DNA of 9,125 nucleotides from Melioribacter roseus (GCA_020724325.1 DYHC01000001.1:1-9125); one strand, 5' to 3'; shown: positions 1 to 6,183, counted from the first letter of the stretch. Made by a program: numbers and translations. The notes: a model not told the origin generated them from the sequence alone.

Positions 1-865
1 TCATTCGGCTGGCTTGTACTTTACTAATATTAAATTTGTTATATAGCCTTTCAAAAAAAGTATCTGATGGGTTTTCGTTTTTCGGGTCGGAATTACTAAG
101 CATCAACTTATTCCCATTTACGCCAAATTCGTTATAGAATTTGGCTAAACGCTTTTGGTCATCCTCTGTAAAATCATATTTACTATATGATGTAAAACTT
201 GCCGTTTTGCTGATAGGTCGATAGGGAGGATCAAAATAAATAAAGAAATCATCCTGGATTTTCTTTTTAATGTTCTCAAAATCGGTTAAGAATATTTCTG
301 CAATCTGAAGTACACGACTTGCACTTTCTAGATTTTCACGATCCAATATACCTGGATTTTTATAACGACCGAACGGAACATTAAACTCCCCTTTGCGATT
401 CAATCTAAACAATCCATTAAAACAAGTTTTATTTAAGAAAAGCATTTTTGCAGCACGATGTATCCACTCAGAACTATATTTTCTAAAATTAATTTTTATT
501 CTTTCGGCATTATAAAACTCACGAATCTTATAAAAGTATTTTTCTCTCTCGTGGTCGTCTCTTTTGGCGTATTCCTTTTTAAGAGATGTTAATTCATCTA
601 TAAGTTCAAACACATTTTGTTGAACAACAGAAAAAGTTAATACTAAATCCTCGTTAACATCAGATAAGTACGCTTTTTTGATTGGATAGTTTTGAGCAAT
701 AAAGAAAAATACTGCACCACCACCAAGAAATGGTTCATAATAATTTTTCAAAGAACCATTTTTTAACTCTGGGGGAAAATATTCTACAAATTGATCCAAT
801 AGCTGGGTTTTGCCGCCTGCCCATTTAAGAAAAGGTTTTGCTGTGGATAATTTTATATTATTCAT
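1..865 (-). CDS. dam: DNA adenine N6-methyltransferase, Dam/DpnM (D12) family, 3' end cut by the window edge
   Basis: Transfers a methyl group from S-adenosylmethionine to adenine in DNA; the family typically recognises GATC. 288 codons are open from the ATG at 865 to the left edge, so only the C-terminal tail is missing. Visible landmarks are FLKWAGGK (residues 12-19) and EPFLGGG (44-50), which form the AdoMet pocket; NKTCFNGLFR (145-154), conserved in Dam-type enzymes; and the catalytic motif DPPYRP (212-217) followed by SFTSY and FTEDDQ. The DPPYRP form is what I associate with the DpnM/Dam branch, so GATC specificity is a family-based inference. The ATG follows an AAAACAAAAG leader with no clear Shine-Dalgarno. 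The gene downstream, where a cognate restriction enzyme would often lie, is outside the window, so an orphan methylase and a restriction-modification partner cannot be told apart. Confidence 0.93.
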   Translation of the reverse strand, partial: MNNIKLSTAKPFLKWAGGKTQLLDQFVEYFPPELKNGSLKNYYEPFLGGGAVFFFIAQNYPIKKAYLSDVNEDLVLTFSVVQQNVFELIDELTSLKKEYAKRDDHEREKYFYKIREFYNAERIKINFRKYSSEWIHRAAKMLFLNKTCFNGLFRLNRKGEFNVPFGRYKNPGILDRENLESASRVLQIAEIFLTDFENIKKKIQDDFFIYFDPPYRPISKTASFTSYSKYDFTEDDQKRLAKFYNEFGVNGNKLMLSNSDPKNENPSDTFFERLYNKFNISKVQASRM

Positions 866-880
866 CTTTTGTTTTTTATT

Positions 881-906
881 CAAATATAAGCAAATAATAA
901 ATCCAA
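881..906 (-). promoter_or_regulatory. Putative Bacteroidota-type promoter for the adenine methylase
   Basis: Read on the minus strand, TATATTTG (888-881) matches the Bacteroidota -7 element TAnnTTTG exactly. A TTG (906-904) lies 15 nt upstream, closer than the usual spacing of the -33 element. It sits 15 nt before the methylase ATG. This is a motif match only. Confidence 0.35.
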
Positions 907-932
907 TAAAGCATTAATTCTCGCCTATATTT

Positions 933-2363
933 TTACAAATTATATTTCTTCTCCAAATCTTTTGCCCGGAATGTTAACCGGTCGTTATCAAAATCCTCAA
1001 TATCATCCAGCAGCTTTTTAACTTTAGATTTATCCTCATTCTGATTCAAATAAATATCAACCAGATACTTGTATGCCGTGTATTTATAACGCTCGTTTTT
1101 AGAATTAAGACATTTTCTGTAAAATGTTTCCGATTTGCTTAAAATGCCATTCTTAAAGTAGAAGAACCCCATCATTAAATTAAATCGGCATTCAAGTTCC
1201 GGTGATTGTCTTGTATCCGGTTTGTTAGCAGCCAAACTTTCCAGCTCAGCAATTGATTTTCCCAAAGCAGCTTGAATAGAAAATTGATGAATCCACTTAC
1301 TCCCTTTTTCGAAATTCTTTGCTGTCTCAAAAATTTCTTTGTATCTCTCATCCAGTTCTGACTCATATTTTTTCTGAAGAGAAGAATTGCCGGTAAGCCA
1401 GCTGTTGAATACGATTATATATTTTGCATTGCCCGATGCACCGCGCCACAAGGATTTTTCATTTTTAAGCGACTCCTCAGCAAATCTAATTGCAAGTTCT
1501 GTATTTCCGATTGCATCATAATATCTTGCTTTCGTATAGTCTTCTATTAATTCCGAATTTATTATAGATGATAGTTTATCGAATTCATATAGACCTATTA
1601 AACGATGACAGTAGGCATTTAGAGTTCTCTTGTTCCTCGGATATCTTTTTAGAAAGTCCTCGTAATATTTAATTGCTTCAAGATCGTTGTCTTCGAGACT
1701 GGAATAAATTTCGATCAATGTAAGTGCAGTTTGACCGTAAGTAAGCATTCCCTTATCGTAAGCAAGCTGCAGGTATTCGAGCCCTTTAATTCTATCGCCG
1801 GTCATGCCCAGAACTCCCGCAATAAATCCGGTTATTCCGCTCAGCCGGTCGGCGTAGTAATAGAGCATTCCTAAAACAAGGTAGGCGTCATAGAATTTAG
1901 GATCGGCTTTTAGAACTTCCTCCATAATATTTCTTGATTTCTGTCCGTTTCTAAAAGCGCTCCACCACGAACCATCCAACCCATTTACTCTTCCAAGATA
2001 GGCATAAATTGAACCGAGGTAAAATTTGTTTTCGGTATTAAGTTTCGAGTTATCGAATTTGTTTAATACGTTTTCGCAATAATCAATAATTTCTTTGTTT
2101 AGAACTTTTCTTCCCGCCTCGCGCTTTTCCGGATCTATTTCGGCAACCTTCTGATAATATTCAAGAATCTTAGTGTTGATATAATAGTAATGATATTTAG
2201 GTGAAGCAGTATTTATCTTTATCTGATCTTGCGATAATTTAATTGCGCGGTCGAATTCTTCGTTAAACGTATGATTGATTATCTGTTTGTCAATGTTGTT
2301 GGGTTCATAAGGCTTGGCAATTACAATTGCTGTCAATAGAAAAAATAACATTAATTTCTTCAT
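933..2363 (-). CDS. Exported tetratricopeptide-repeat (TPR) protein
   Basis: A 476-residue protein of unknown specific role, probably a periplasmic or surface scaffold. Residues 1-16 (MKKLMLFFLLTAIVIA) form a signal peptide with a positively charged start, a hydrophobic core and AxA-like cleavage around VIA-K. The rest is helix-rich with TPR-like pairs, clearest around 33-50, 115-170, 197-245, 280-302 and 394-423 (for example LGMLYYYADR, AIKYYEDFLKRYP, MMGFFYFKNGILSKSETFY). TPRs bind proteins or peptides, but no enzyme domain is visible. It is transcribed away from the DUF502 gene across a 109-bp spacer and is followed 67 nt later by the methylase on the same strand. The ATG has no clear Shine-Dalgarno, as is common in this lineage, and is chosen because the signal peptide begins there. 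Confidence 0.82.
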   Translation of the reverse strand: MKKLMLFFLLTAIVIAKPYEPNNIDKQIINHTFNEEFDRAIKLSQDQIKINTASPKYHYYYINTKILEYYQKVAEIDPEKREAGRKVLNKEIIDYCENVLNKFDNSKLNTENKFYLGSIYAYLGRVNGLDGSWWSAFRNGQKSRNIMEEVLKADPKFYDAYLVLGMLYYYADRLSGITGFIAGVLGMTGDRIKGLEYLQLAYDKGMLTYGQTALTLIEIYSSLEDNDLEAIKYYEDFLKRYPRNKRTLNAYCHRLIGLYEFDKLSSIINSELIEDYTKARYYDAIGNTELAIRFAEESLKNEKSLWRGASGNAKYIIVFNSWLTGNSSLQKKYESELDERYKEIFETAKNFEKGSKWIHQFSIQAALGKSIAELESLAANKPDTRQSPELECRFNLMMGFFYFKNGILSKSETFYRKCLNSKNERYKYTAYKYLVDIYLNQNEDKSKVKKLLDDIEDFDNDRLTFRAKDLEKKYNL

Positions 2364-2396
2364 AGAAACAGTATCCCGTATTATATTGCTGTTGAT

Positions 2397-2404
2397 TAAT
2401 TTTG
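2397..2404 (+). promoter_or_regulatory. Candidate -7 element (TAATTTTG) in the divergent spacer
   Basis: The 109-bp gap between the TPR gene and the DUF502 gene must hold promoters for both directions. TAATTTTG matches the Bacteroidota TAnnTTTG consensus in the DUF502 direction, 68 nt before its ATG, but I see no well-spaced -33 TTG. No equivalent was found for the TPR direction, where only an AATATAAT-like stretch is present. Confidence 0.22.
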
Positions 2405-2472
2405 CTGTGCAAGATAATGAAAAATTTTTTTTATGTTAATCATTTAATGAGAGAATAATAACGGGCGTAATT

Positions 2473-3084
2473 ATGAAAAAACTTAATTCGTTTCTTCGAA
2501 CAACGTTTTTGGGCGGATTTTTGGTCGTCCTTCCAATAATTCTGCTAATTCTGGTTCTTAATTGGTTTTACGAATTCCTGCTCAGCAATATTCGTCCCAT
2601 TATTACTCTATTAATTCAAACAGCGCGGATAAGCGAAGTTATTGCTGCGGTTATTGCAGTTATTATAATGCTGCTGCTTTTCTTTCTTGTCGGACTGCTG
2701 GTTCAGACACGAATGGGAAAATTCTTTTTTGAAATTTTTGAAGAACGTGTCCTAAAAAAAATTCCGATCTACAGAATAATAAAAGAAACAGTTGTTCAGT
2801 TATTCGGCGGTGAAAAAATGATCTTTAAGGGCGTTGCACTTGTTAGACCGTTCCAGAACGACACTATGATAACAGCATTTATTACTGACGAAAGCTCGAA
2901 TGATTATGTAACTGTTTTTATTCCCTCTTCGCCGGCTCCAACCGGAGGATATATTTATCATATCAAAAAAGAATATGTAGTTAAAATCAATTACCCGGTT
3001 GAACAGGCTATGAGAACAGTGTTAAGTCTTGGCGCGGGTTCGAAAGAATTTATCTCCGAACTAAAGGAGAACCAGATTAGTTGA
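2473..3084 (+). CDS. DUF502 family inner-membrane protein
   Basis: A 203-residue integral membrane protein. Two long hydrophobic segments lie at about 13-35 and 54-78. After them come the family hallmarks: KKIPIYRIIKE (95-105), then VFIPSSPAPTGGYIYHI (148-164) and a C-terminal VEQAMRTVLSLGAGS (176-190). The family is widespread in Bacteria and also occurs in plants; its biochemical role is not established, so no function is assigned. Length fits the family. The gene stands alone, divergent from the TPR gene and 160 nt ahead of the sigma factor. Its start has no strong Shine-Dalgarno; the ATG is placed by the family's usual short cytoplasmic N-terminus. Confidence 0.85.
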   Translation: MKKLNSFLRTTFLGGFLVVLPIILLILVLNWFYEFLLSNIRPIITLLIQTARISEVIAAVIAVIIMLLLFFLVGLLVQTRMGKFFFEIFEERVLKKIPIYRIIKETVVQLFGGEKMIFKGVALVRPFQNDTMITAFITDESSNDYVTVFIPSSPAPTGGYIYHIKKEYVVKINYPVEQAMRTVLSLGAGSKEFISELKENQIS

Positions 3085-3184
3085 GCGGATTAGTAATTGT
3101 ATAATTTAAAAACCGGCATAAAATTACTACTTGCTTCATGTTCCCCAGATTAATAACGCTCAATTACCGACTAATCATTTTTTT
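3083..3184 (+). terminator. Possible long-loop hairpin plus T-run after the DUF502 gene
   Basis: GATTAGT-AATTG (3088-3099) can pair with CAATT-ACCG-ACTAATC (3161-3176) as a 7+5 bp stem with a 4-nt bulge and a large loop. It is followed by ATTTTTTT (3177-3184). TTGAGCG (3081-3087) can instead pair with CGCTCAA (3157-3163), which competes for the same bases. The large loop makes this a weak call. Confidence 0.25.
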
Positions 3185-3244
3185 ATTCCGTCAAATACAA
3201 TAAAATTCCATTTAATTCGTTTACCTGTTTAGAAAAAAATATTT

Positions 3245-3796
3245 ATGAATCAATTAAACGAGAATAATCTGATTGATAGATGCAGAAGGGGGGAATCTGC
3301 AGCATTTGGACCGTTAGTTAAAATCTATAAAAACCGGTTGTTCTCTTATCTGTTTAAGATTAGCGGAGATAGAAATATGGCGGAGGATATTTTTCAGGAA
3401 ACGTTAATAAAAGTATGGAAAGGATTTTCGCGTTACTCGGAACAGAGCAGATTTTCTTCCTGGCTCTTTTCAATTGCACACAATACGGCGATGGATTCTA
3501 TAAGAAAAAAGAACAGCAACAAATTTGTTGAACTGGTAGAAGAGCCGGATAATTTTTTAGGGAATTCAAATCCCTTAAAAGAACTTGTTGATAAAGAGGT
3601 TTCGAAAAATATCTCTGCGGCAGTAGATCATTTATCGCCTAAACAAAGAGAAGTTTTCCTGCTAAGAACTTATGGCGAAATGACCTTCAAAGAAATTTCG
3701 GAATTGACAGACGAGCCATTAAATACAGTGCTTTCCCATATGCACTATTCGGTTAAGAAGCTTAGAAATATTCTGAGGTTCGAAGATGCAGAATAA
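3245..3796 (+). CDS. ECF-type (sigma-70 family, group 4) RNA polymerase sigma factor
   Basis: Directs RNA polymerase to a set of stress or envelope promoters, normally held inactive by its anti-sigma factor. The 183 residues cover both ECF regions. Region 2 spans about 20-90, with the core-binding stretch around DRNMAEDIFQETLIKVW (42-58) and the -10 recognition helix near SSWLFSIAHNTAMDSIRKK. Region 4 spans about 122-177, with LSPKQREVFLLR and the helix-turn-helix MTFKEISELTDEPLNTVLSH. No region 1 or 3 is present, as expected for the class. It overlaps the next gene by 11 nt, a typical translationally coupled sigma/anti-sigma pair. ECF sigmas often activate their own promoter, which would lie in the 160-nt spacer upstream; I could not identify the recognition motif. 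Confidence 0.95.
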   Translation: MNQLNENNLIDRCRRGESAAFGPLVKIYKNRLFSYLFKISGDRNMAEDIFQETLIKVWKGFSRYSEQSRFSSWLFSIAHNTAMDSIRKKNSNKFVELVEEPDNFLGNSNPLKELVDKEVSKNISAAVDHLSPKQREVFLLRTYGEMTFKEISELTDEPLNTVLSHMHYSVKKLRNILRFEDAE

Positions 3797-4334
3797 CGAA
3801 AAATTTATATGCAAAATATTTGAAATGGAAATGTGGCTTTATATCGACAGGTCTTTGCCAGATAGTAAAATGGAGTTCTGGCGTTCACATTTAAGACATT
3901 GCAACATATGTAAGGAACTGATGGGTCAATCGGTGGAATTGGTTTCCGGCGTATCGGAAAACGCGTTAGTTATAATGGACGACGTTCTGTTTGAAAAGAT
4001 GATTTCTAAAGCAATCAGCAAAAGAAAGCAAAATCCACTTACTCCTTTTTTTAATGTGAAAAAAGAAAAATTTATTTCTGTAAGCAAAATTGTATTTGCA
4101 AGCGTTCTTGTTATTGCGGCTGTTTTGGTTTCTCTCCTTTCTGATAAGAACAACCCGGTAAAATCAGTTGGTAAAGAGCTGCTGGATTGGGAGGGAAGCA
4201 GCGTTTTATCCGAGATTGATAGGATAACTGATAAGATAAATATGATTAGTCAAAGCGAATGGAACAGACAATTGCTAATAGATCAAAAAATTGAATCAAT
4301 AGAAAACAACAATAATAAATTTTCATTTAACTAA
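3786..4334 (+). CDS. Membrane-anchored zinc-finger anti-sigma factor
   Basis: A 182-residue cognate regulator of the preceding sigma factor. The N-terminal cytoplasmic domain carries the ZAS/zf-HC2 signature H35-x3-C39-x2-C42 (HLRHCNIC), with C9 upstream. One transmembrane helix follows at about 100-118 (KIVFASVLVIAAVLVSLLS), and a periplasmic tail of about 60 residues has no recognisable domain. In this family the zinc-finger domain sequesters the sigma factor and release follows an envelope signal, often by proteolysis or conformational change. The ATG lies inside the end of the sigma gene (11-nt overlap), which supports coupled translation in a fixed ratio. The assignment rests on motif plus position. 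Confidence 0.88.
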   Translation: MQNNEKFICKIFEMEMWLYIDRSLPDSKMEFWRSHLRHCNICKELMGQSVELVSGVSENALVIMDDVLFEKMISKAISKRKQNPLTPFFNVKKEKFISVSKIVFASVLVIAAVLVSLLSDKNNPVKSVGKELLDWEGSSVLSEIDRITDKINMISQSEWNRQLLIDQKIESIENNNNKFSFN

Positions 4335-4346
4335 TAGGAGCATAAA

Positions 4347-4973
4347 ATGAAAAGAATTTTATTCGTTATAGTTAGCTGGATTATTTTGGTACCTAACTTA
4401 GAACTTAGTGCACAGACTTCAAACTCTTACAAAGAAGACTTGGCACAGTATAAAGATGCGGGAAGTATTTATTTGACACAAGTACAGGGAAAAGAAATGA
4501 GTAAAGAGGAAGAAGAAAAACTCTTGAGAAATTTAAGCCCTGAAATCAGAATTATGATGGAAGAGATCAAAAAACTAAATAAAAATAAATATTATCAGCT
4601 ACTAAGGAGTACATTCCCGTTCGGAAATTTAATCACGGGGTATAGCAATCAAGAGGTTCTTAAAAGCCTGCTTAGTTCCGGCGAGAATCTCAAAAGAGAA
4701 AAAGAATTAGAAATTGAAGCAGAGTTATTAGCATTAAGAATCAAAAAATCGGACAGCATCACCCAGCCAAAATTGAGAAACGAACTTGCCGGAGTATTAA
4801 ATGAGTTGTTTGATATAAAAGAAACAAAGAAAGAGGCAGAAATAAAACAACTTGAGAAAAGGCTGCAGGAGCTAAAAGAATCTATTCAGGCAAGAAAGCA
4901 AAATAAAAATGAAATTGTCGAAAGAAGAATGCAAGAAATGCTTGGCGATTCCAGATATTATAGATGGGAATAA
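4347..4973 (+). CDS. Secreted coiled-coil protein, third gene of the sigma operon
   Basis: A 208-residue protein with a signal peptide (residues 1-22, ending ELSA before QTS). The mature part is highly charged and helical, with a long coiled-coil-like stretch at about 115-200 rich in K, E and heptad-spaced L/I (for example IKQLEKRLQELKESIQARK). The ATG is preceded by AGGAG at 4336-4340 (6-nt spacing) and starts 12 nt after the anti-sigma stop, so it is co-transcribed. Its location and shape suggest a periplasmic partner or signal sensor for the anti-sigma factor, loosely like CpxP/Spy-type proteins. I do not see the LTxxQ repeats that would place it in that family, so the function is unassigned. 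Confidence 0.75.
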   Translation: MKRILFVIVSWIILVPNLELSAQTSNSYKEDLAQYKDAGSIYLTQVQGKEMSKEEEEKLLRNLSPEIRIMMEEIKKLNKNKYYQLLRSTFPFGNLITGYSNQEVLKSLLSSGENLKREKELEIEAELLALRIKKSDSITQPKLRNELAGVLNELFDIKETKKEAEIKQLEKRLQELKESIQARKQNKNEIVERRMQEMLGDSRYYRWE

Positions 4974-4981
4974 AGATGTAT

Positions 4982-5016
4982 GAGGCTGTTTAGTTTTACG
5001 TGTATTAAACAGCCTC
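4982..5016. terminator. Strong hairpin between convergent genes, probable bidirectional terminator
   Basis: GAGGCTGTTTA (4982-4992) and TAAACAGCCTC (5006-5016) form a perfect 11-bp stem with a 13-nt loop. It lies 8 nt after the sigma operon and 7 nt after the convergent HTH ORF. The downstream tail on the plus strand is AT-rich but has no long T-run, so intrinsic termination strength is uncertain. Confidence 0.7.
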
Positions 5017-5023
5017 TATTGAA

Positions 5024-5218
5024 TTATTTTAGCACCGCTTTAATTTTTGAAACGACATTTTGGGGGTAATAGCTGCAAACACCCTTTTTAGCTGCAGGTG
5101 TAATTTTCAATTCTTGAATTGCTTTTTTTACTTTAGCATCGGAAACACCCAATTCTTTTGCAATGCTGCCAGCGGTTATTAATTCCAAATTATGCAATAA
5201 AGAAATACAAGTAAGCAT
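5024..5218 (-). CDS. Small helix-turn-helix-like protein or domain remnant
   Basis: A 64-residue ORF. From about residue 17 it reads as a compact winged/MerR-like HTH module: SIAKELGVSDAKVKKAIQEL, then the PAAKKGVCSYY turn and the C-terminal helix NVVSKIKAVLK. Comparable small domains occur as separate proteins or as tails of larger DNA- or RNA-binding proteins. The first 16 residues (MLTCISLLHNLELITA) do not look like part of the fold and no Shine-Dalgarno precedes the ATG. It may therefore be the surviving C-terminal end of a longer gene truncated by the rearrangement just upstream. It converges on the sigma operon and shares its terminator hairpin. Confidence 0.5.
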   Translation of the reverse strand: MLTCISLLHNLELITAGSIAKELGVSDAKVKKAIQELKITPAAKKGVCSYYPQNVVSKIKAVLK

Positions 5219-5298
5219 AAGATAAAAAGAATAAATAAATTAGAGAGAAAGGTGTATATTCATATTTAGTTGAAATAAAAAAGAGACTCCCTGAAGAA

Positions 5299-5354
5299 CA
5301 TTTAGTTCTTTTATTTTAACCTCCGTTAAAATTAATAAAGTAACTCCCTTGCGG
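5299..5354 (-). pseudogene. Dead start of a second double-glycine peptide gene
   Basis: On the minus strand this carries the same GGAGG ribosome-binding site (5320-5324) and 5-nt spacer as the intact peptide gene, but the start codon at 5314-5312 is ATA instead of ATG. The next codons still read K-E-L-N like the intact leader; after that the sequence diverges and no double glycine or core peptide follows. It is therefore the stump of a paralogous precursor gene, not a functional one. Initiation at ATA is conceivable but would give only an unrelated short peptide. Confidence 0.8.
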
Positions 5355-5358
5355 AAGG

Positions 5359-5462
5359 GGTTGACCAAAAAGTAATTATTCAATCTTAAAATCCGCGAAA
5401 ATCAGTTTAATCTGTTTTATCTGCGGGCTATATTTAAAAGAAAAAATACTTTTGGGTCAACC
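5359..5462. mobile_element. MITE-like 104-bp element with 16-bp terminal inverted repeats
   Basis: GGTTGACCAAAAAGTA (5359-5374) and TACTTTTGGGTCAACC (5447-5462) are inverted repeats matching at 15 of 16 positions. The interior has no coding capacity and contains an imperfect palindrome (5391-5427, CCGCGAAAATCAG ... CTGTTTTATCTGCGG) that resembles phrases scattered between genes in Bacteroidota-type genomes (from memory). Comparison with copy B shows that this block replaces the short spacer 8888-8906. I could not identify a target-site duplication, and no transposase is in the window. Confidence 0.55.
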
Positions 5463-5474
5463 TCAAAAGGGAAA

Positions 5475-5576
5475 TTAATTTAAGCCGCTTTGCTGATGTT
5501 GCGCACCACCAGCTTTTTTGATTGACTTAAGAAGCCGATCAAACTTTGTTTCGCCAATTATTTTATAAACTAAATT
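5475..5576 (-). pseudogene. C-terminal remnant of a thioredoxin-fold protein, paralogue of the gene at the right edge
   Basis: Encodes 33 residues and a TAA; KIIGETKFDRLLKSIKKAGG and the tail AQHQQSGLN match the intact C-terminus (KILGETKFDRLLQSIKKAGG, AQHQQSGLN) almost residue for residue. Two in-frame stop codons (TAG at 5582-5580, TAA at 5579-5577) stand directly in front of it, so it cannot be translated as part of a complete protein. Conservation of the final residues with few changes implies fairly recent duplication and decay. Confidence 0.82.
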
Positions 5577-5579
5577 TTA

Positions 5580-5729
5580 CTATAAAGTATTCAGCAGTTC
5601 AAACTTGCCAGCCATTTTCCCTGTTAGTATTAATGCTGGCATAATGGATGTTTTATTTTTACTTGCTGCAGCAAATAAATAGTTATATGCAACATCGGTT
5701 GTTTGAAAAGGATGTGCAAGAATTGTATT
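5580..5729 (-). pseudogene. Unassigned coding remnant, possibly thioredoxin/DsbA fold
   Basis: An open stretch of 49 codons without a usable start, ending in TAG, in the same frame as the thioredoxin C-terminal remnant directly after it. It reads HPFQTTDVAYNYLFAAA, then SIMPALILTGKMAGKFELL. The 'x-P-A-L-I-L-x-G-K' pattern could be the cis-proline strand and turn of a DsbA/thioredoxin-like fold, which would fit the neighbouring remnant, but it does not align with the intact protein at the right edge. It may be the end of a different gene from the same cluster, or an older thioredoxin-fold fragment. The function is not recognised with confidence. Confidence 0.35.
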
Positions 5730-5745
5730 TTAAATAAGAAAAATT

Positions 5746-5751
5746 AAGGAG
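5746..5751 (+). promoter_or_regulatory. Strong Shine-Dalgarno for hicB
   Basis: AAGGAG lies 7 nt before the hicB ATG. It is one of the few clear ribosome-binding sites in the window and contrasts with the chromosomal genes on the left, consistent with acquisition from elsewhere. Confidence 0.75.
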
Positions 5752-5758
5752 ACCATTT

Positions 5759-5965
5759 ATGAGGCAAGTTATTGTATATCCTGGGGAAGACCAATATTGG
5801 GTAGCTGAATGCCCTAGTCTTCCGGGATGCATCAGTCAAGGTGCAACACGAGAAGAGGCAATTACCAACATTCGAGAAGCTATCAAGATGTATATCGCTG
5901 CCCTCGAAGAAGACAAATTGCCGGTCCCCCCTGAACGTTTCGAAGCACTATTAGTAGCTGTATGA
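5759..5965 (+). CDS. hicB: HicB-family antitoxin (short form)
   Basis: A 68-residue antitoxin that neutralises HicA and usually also represses the operon. It shows the HicB core: YWVAECPSLPGCISQGATRE (13-32) then EEAITNIREAIKMYIAALEE, which forms the partial RNase-H-like fold. There is no C-terminal DNA-binding domain (ribbon-helix-helix or HTH), so any autoregulation would need the HicB-HicA complex or another factor. It is first in the operon and its stop overlaps the hicA start (ATGA, 4 nt). Antitoxin-first order is opposite to classical hicAB but common for this short type. Codon and base use look richer in G+C than the flanking peptide locus, which suggests horizontal origin. Confidence 0.93.
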   Translation: MRQVIVYPGEDQYWVAECPSLPGCISQGATREEAITNIREAIKMYIAALEEDKLPVPPERFEALLVAV

Positions 5966-6183
5966 GTACTCTTCCACGTATTTCTGGTCGTGACTGTGTG
6001 AAAGTACTCTTAAAAGTTGGATTCATTATCCGCCGGCAACAAGGGAGTCATATTATACTACGCCGAGCTGAACCATTCTCTCAACTTGTCGTTCCAAATC
6101 ATAATGAACTTGACCGTGGTACTTTGAGAGCTATTATTCGGCAAGCCGAACTTACCGTAGAACAGTTTATTAAACTTATGTAG
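5962..6183 (+). CDS. hicA: HicA-family toxin (mRNA interferase)
   Basis: A 73-residue toxin with a double-stranded-RNA-binding-like fold that cleaves mRNA and arrests growth when freed from HicB. The family pattern is complete: ISGRDCVKVLLKVGF, then RRQQGSHIILRR with the catalytic-type GSH histidine at residue 30, then LVVPNHNELDRGTLRAIIRQ (42-61) and the final helix LTVEQFIKLM. No disabling change is seen, so it should be active. It begins inside the hicB stop codon (4-nt overlap), giving tight translational coupling. It converges on the ABC ATPase gene across 219 nt and lies between the two direct repeats of the peptide locus. Confidence 0.93.
   Translation: MSTLPRISGRDCVKVLLKVGFIIRRQQGSHIILRRAEPFSQLVVPNHNELDRGTLRAIIRQAELTVEQFIKLM

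Larger units (their letters stand above)
5299..5566 (-). repeat. Degenerate direct-repeat copy A of the thioredoxin-end/peptide-start junction
   Basis: Two blocks match 8832-9010 in the same orientation: 5299-5354 against 8832-8887 (52 of 56 identical) and 5465-5566 against 8907-9010 (6 substitutions and a 2-nt length change over about 102). The block between them is unrelated to copy B and holds the inverted-repeat element. Together with copy B it forms direct repeats about 3.5 kb apart enclosing hicBA and the transporter operon. Confidence 0.9.
5219..5758. other. 540-bp decayed intergenic block without an intact gene
   Basis: From left to right it holds the following. At 5219-5298 is AT-rich sequence with no recognised feature. 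At 5299-5354 is the peptide-start stump, at 5359-5462 the inverted-repeat element, and at 5475-5729 the thioredoxin-type remnants. At 5730-5758 is the hicB leader with its Shine-Dalgarno. The block looks like a graveyard of a formerly larger peptide cluster. Confidence 0.8.

Noticed and set aside
1175..1366. Minus-strand 63-codon frame inside the TPR gene
   Set aside because: It is an alternative-frame reading of the TPR gene without supporting signals.
3080..3105. Sigma-70-like promoter TTGAGC ... TATAAT before the sigma gene
   Set aside because: The spacing is only 14 nt, it lies about 140 nt upstream of the ATG inside a candidate hairpin, and the lineage is expected to use TAnnTTTG promoters.
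3926..4153. Minus-strand 75-codon frame inside the anti-sigma gene
   Set aside because: It is antisense to a well-supported zinc-finger anti-sigma gene.
5281..5570. CRISPR or integron-like array in the repeat-rich spacer
   Set aside because: There are only two partial copies, far apart, matching a gene junction; there are no regular spacers, no attC-like site and no integrase.
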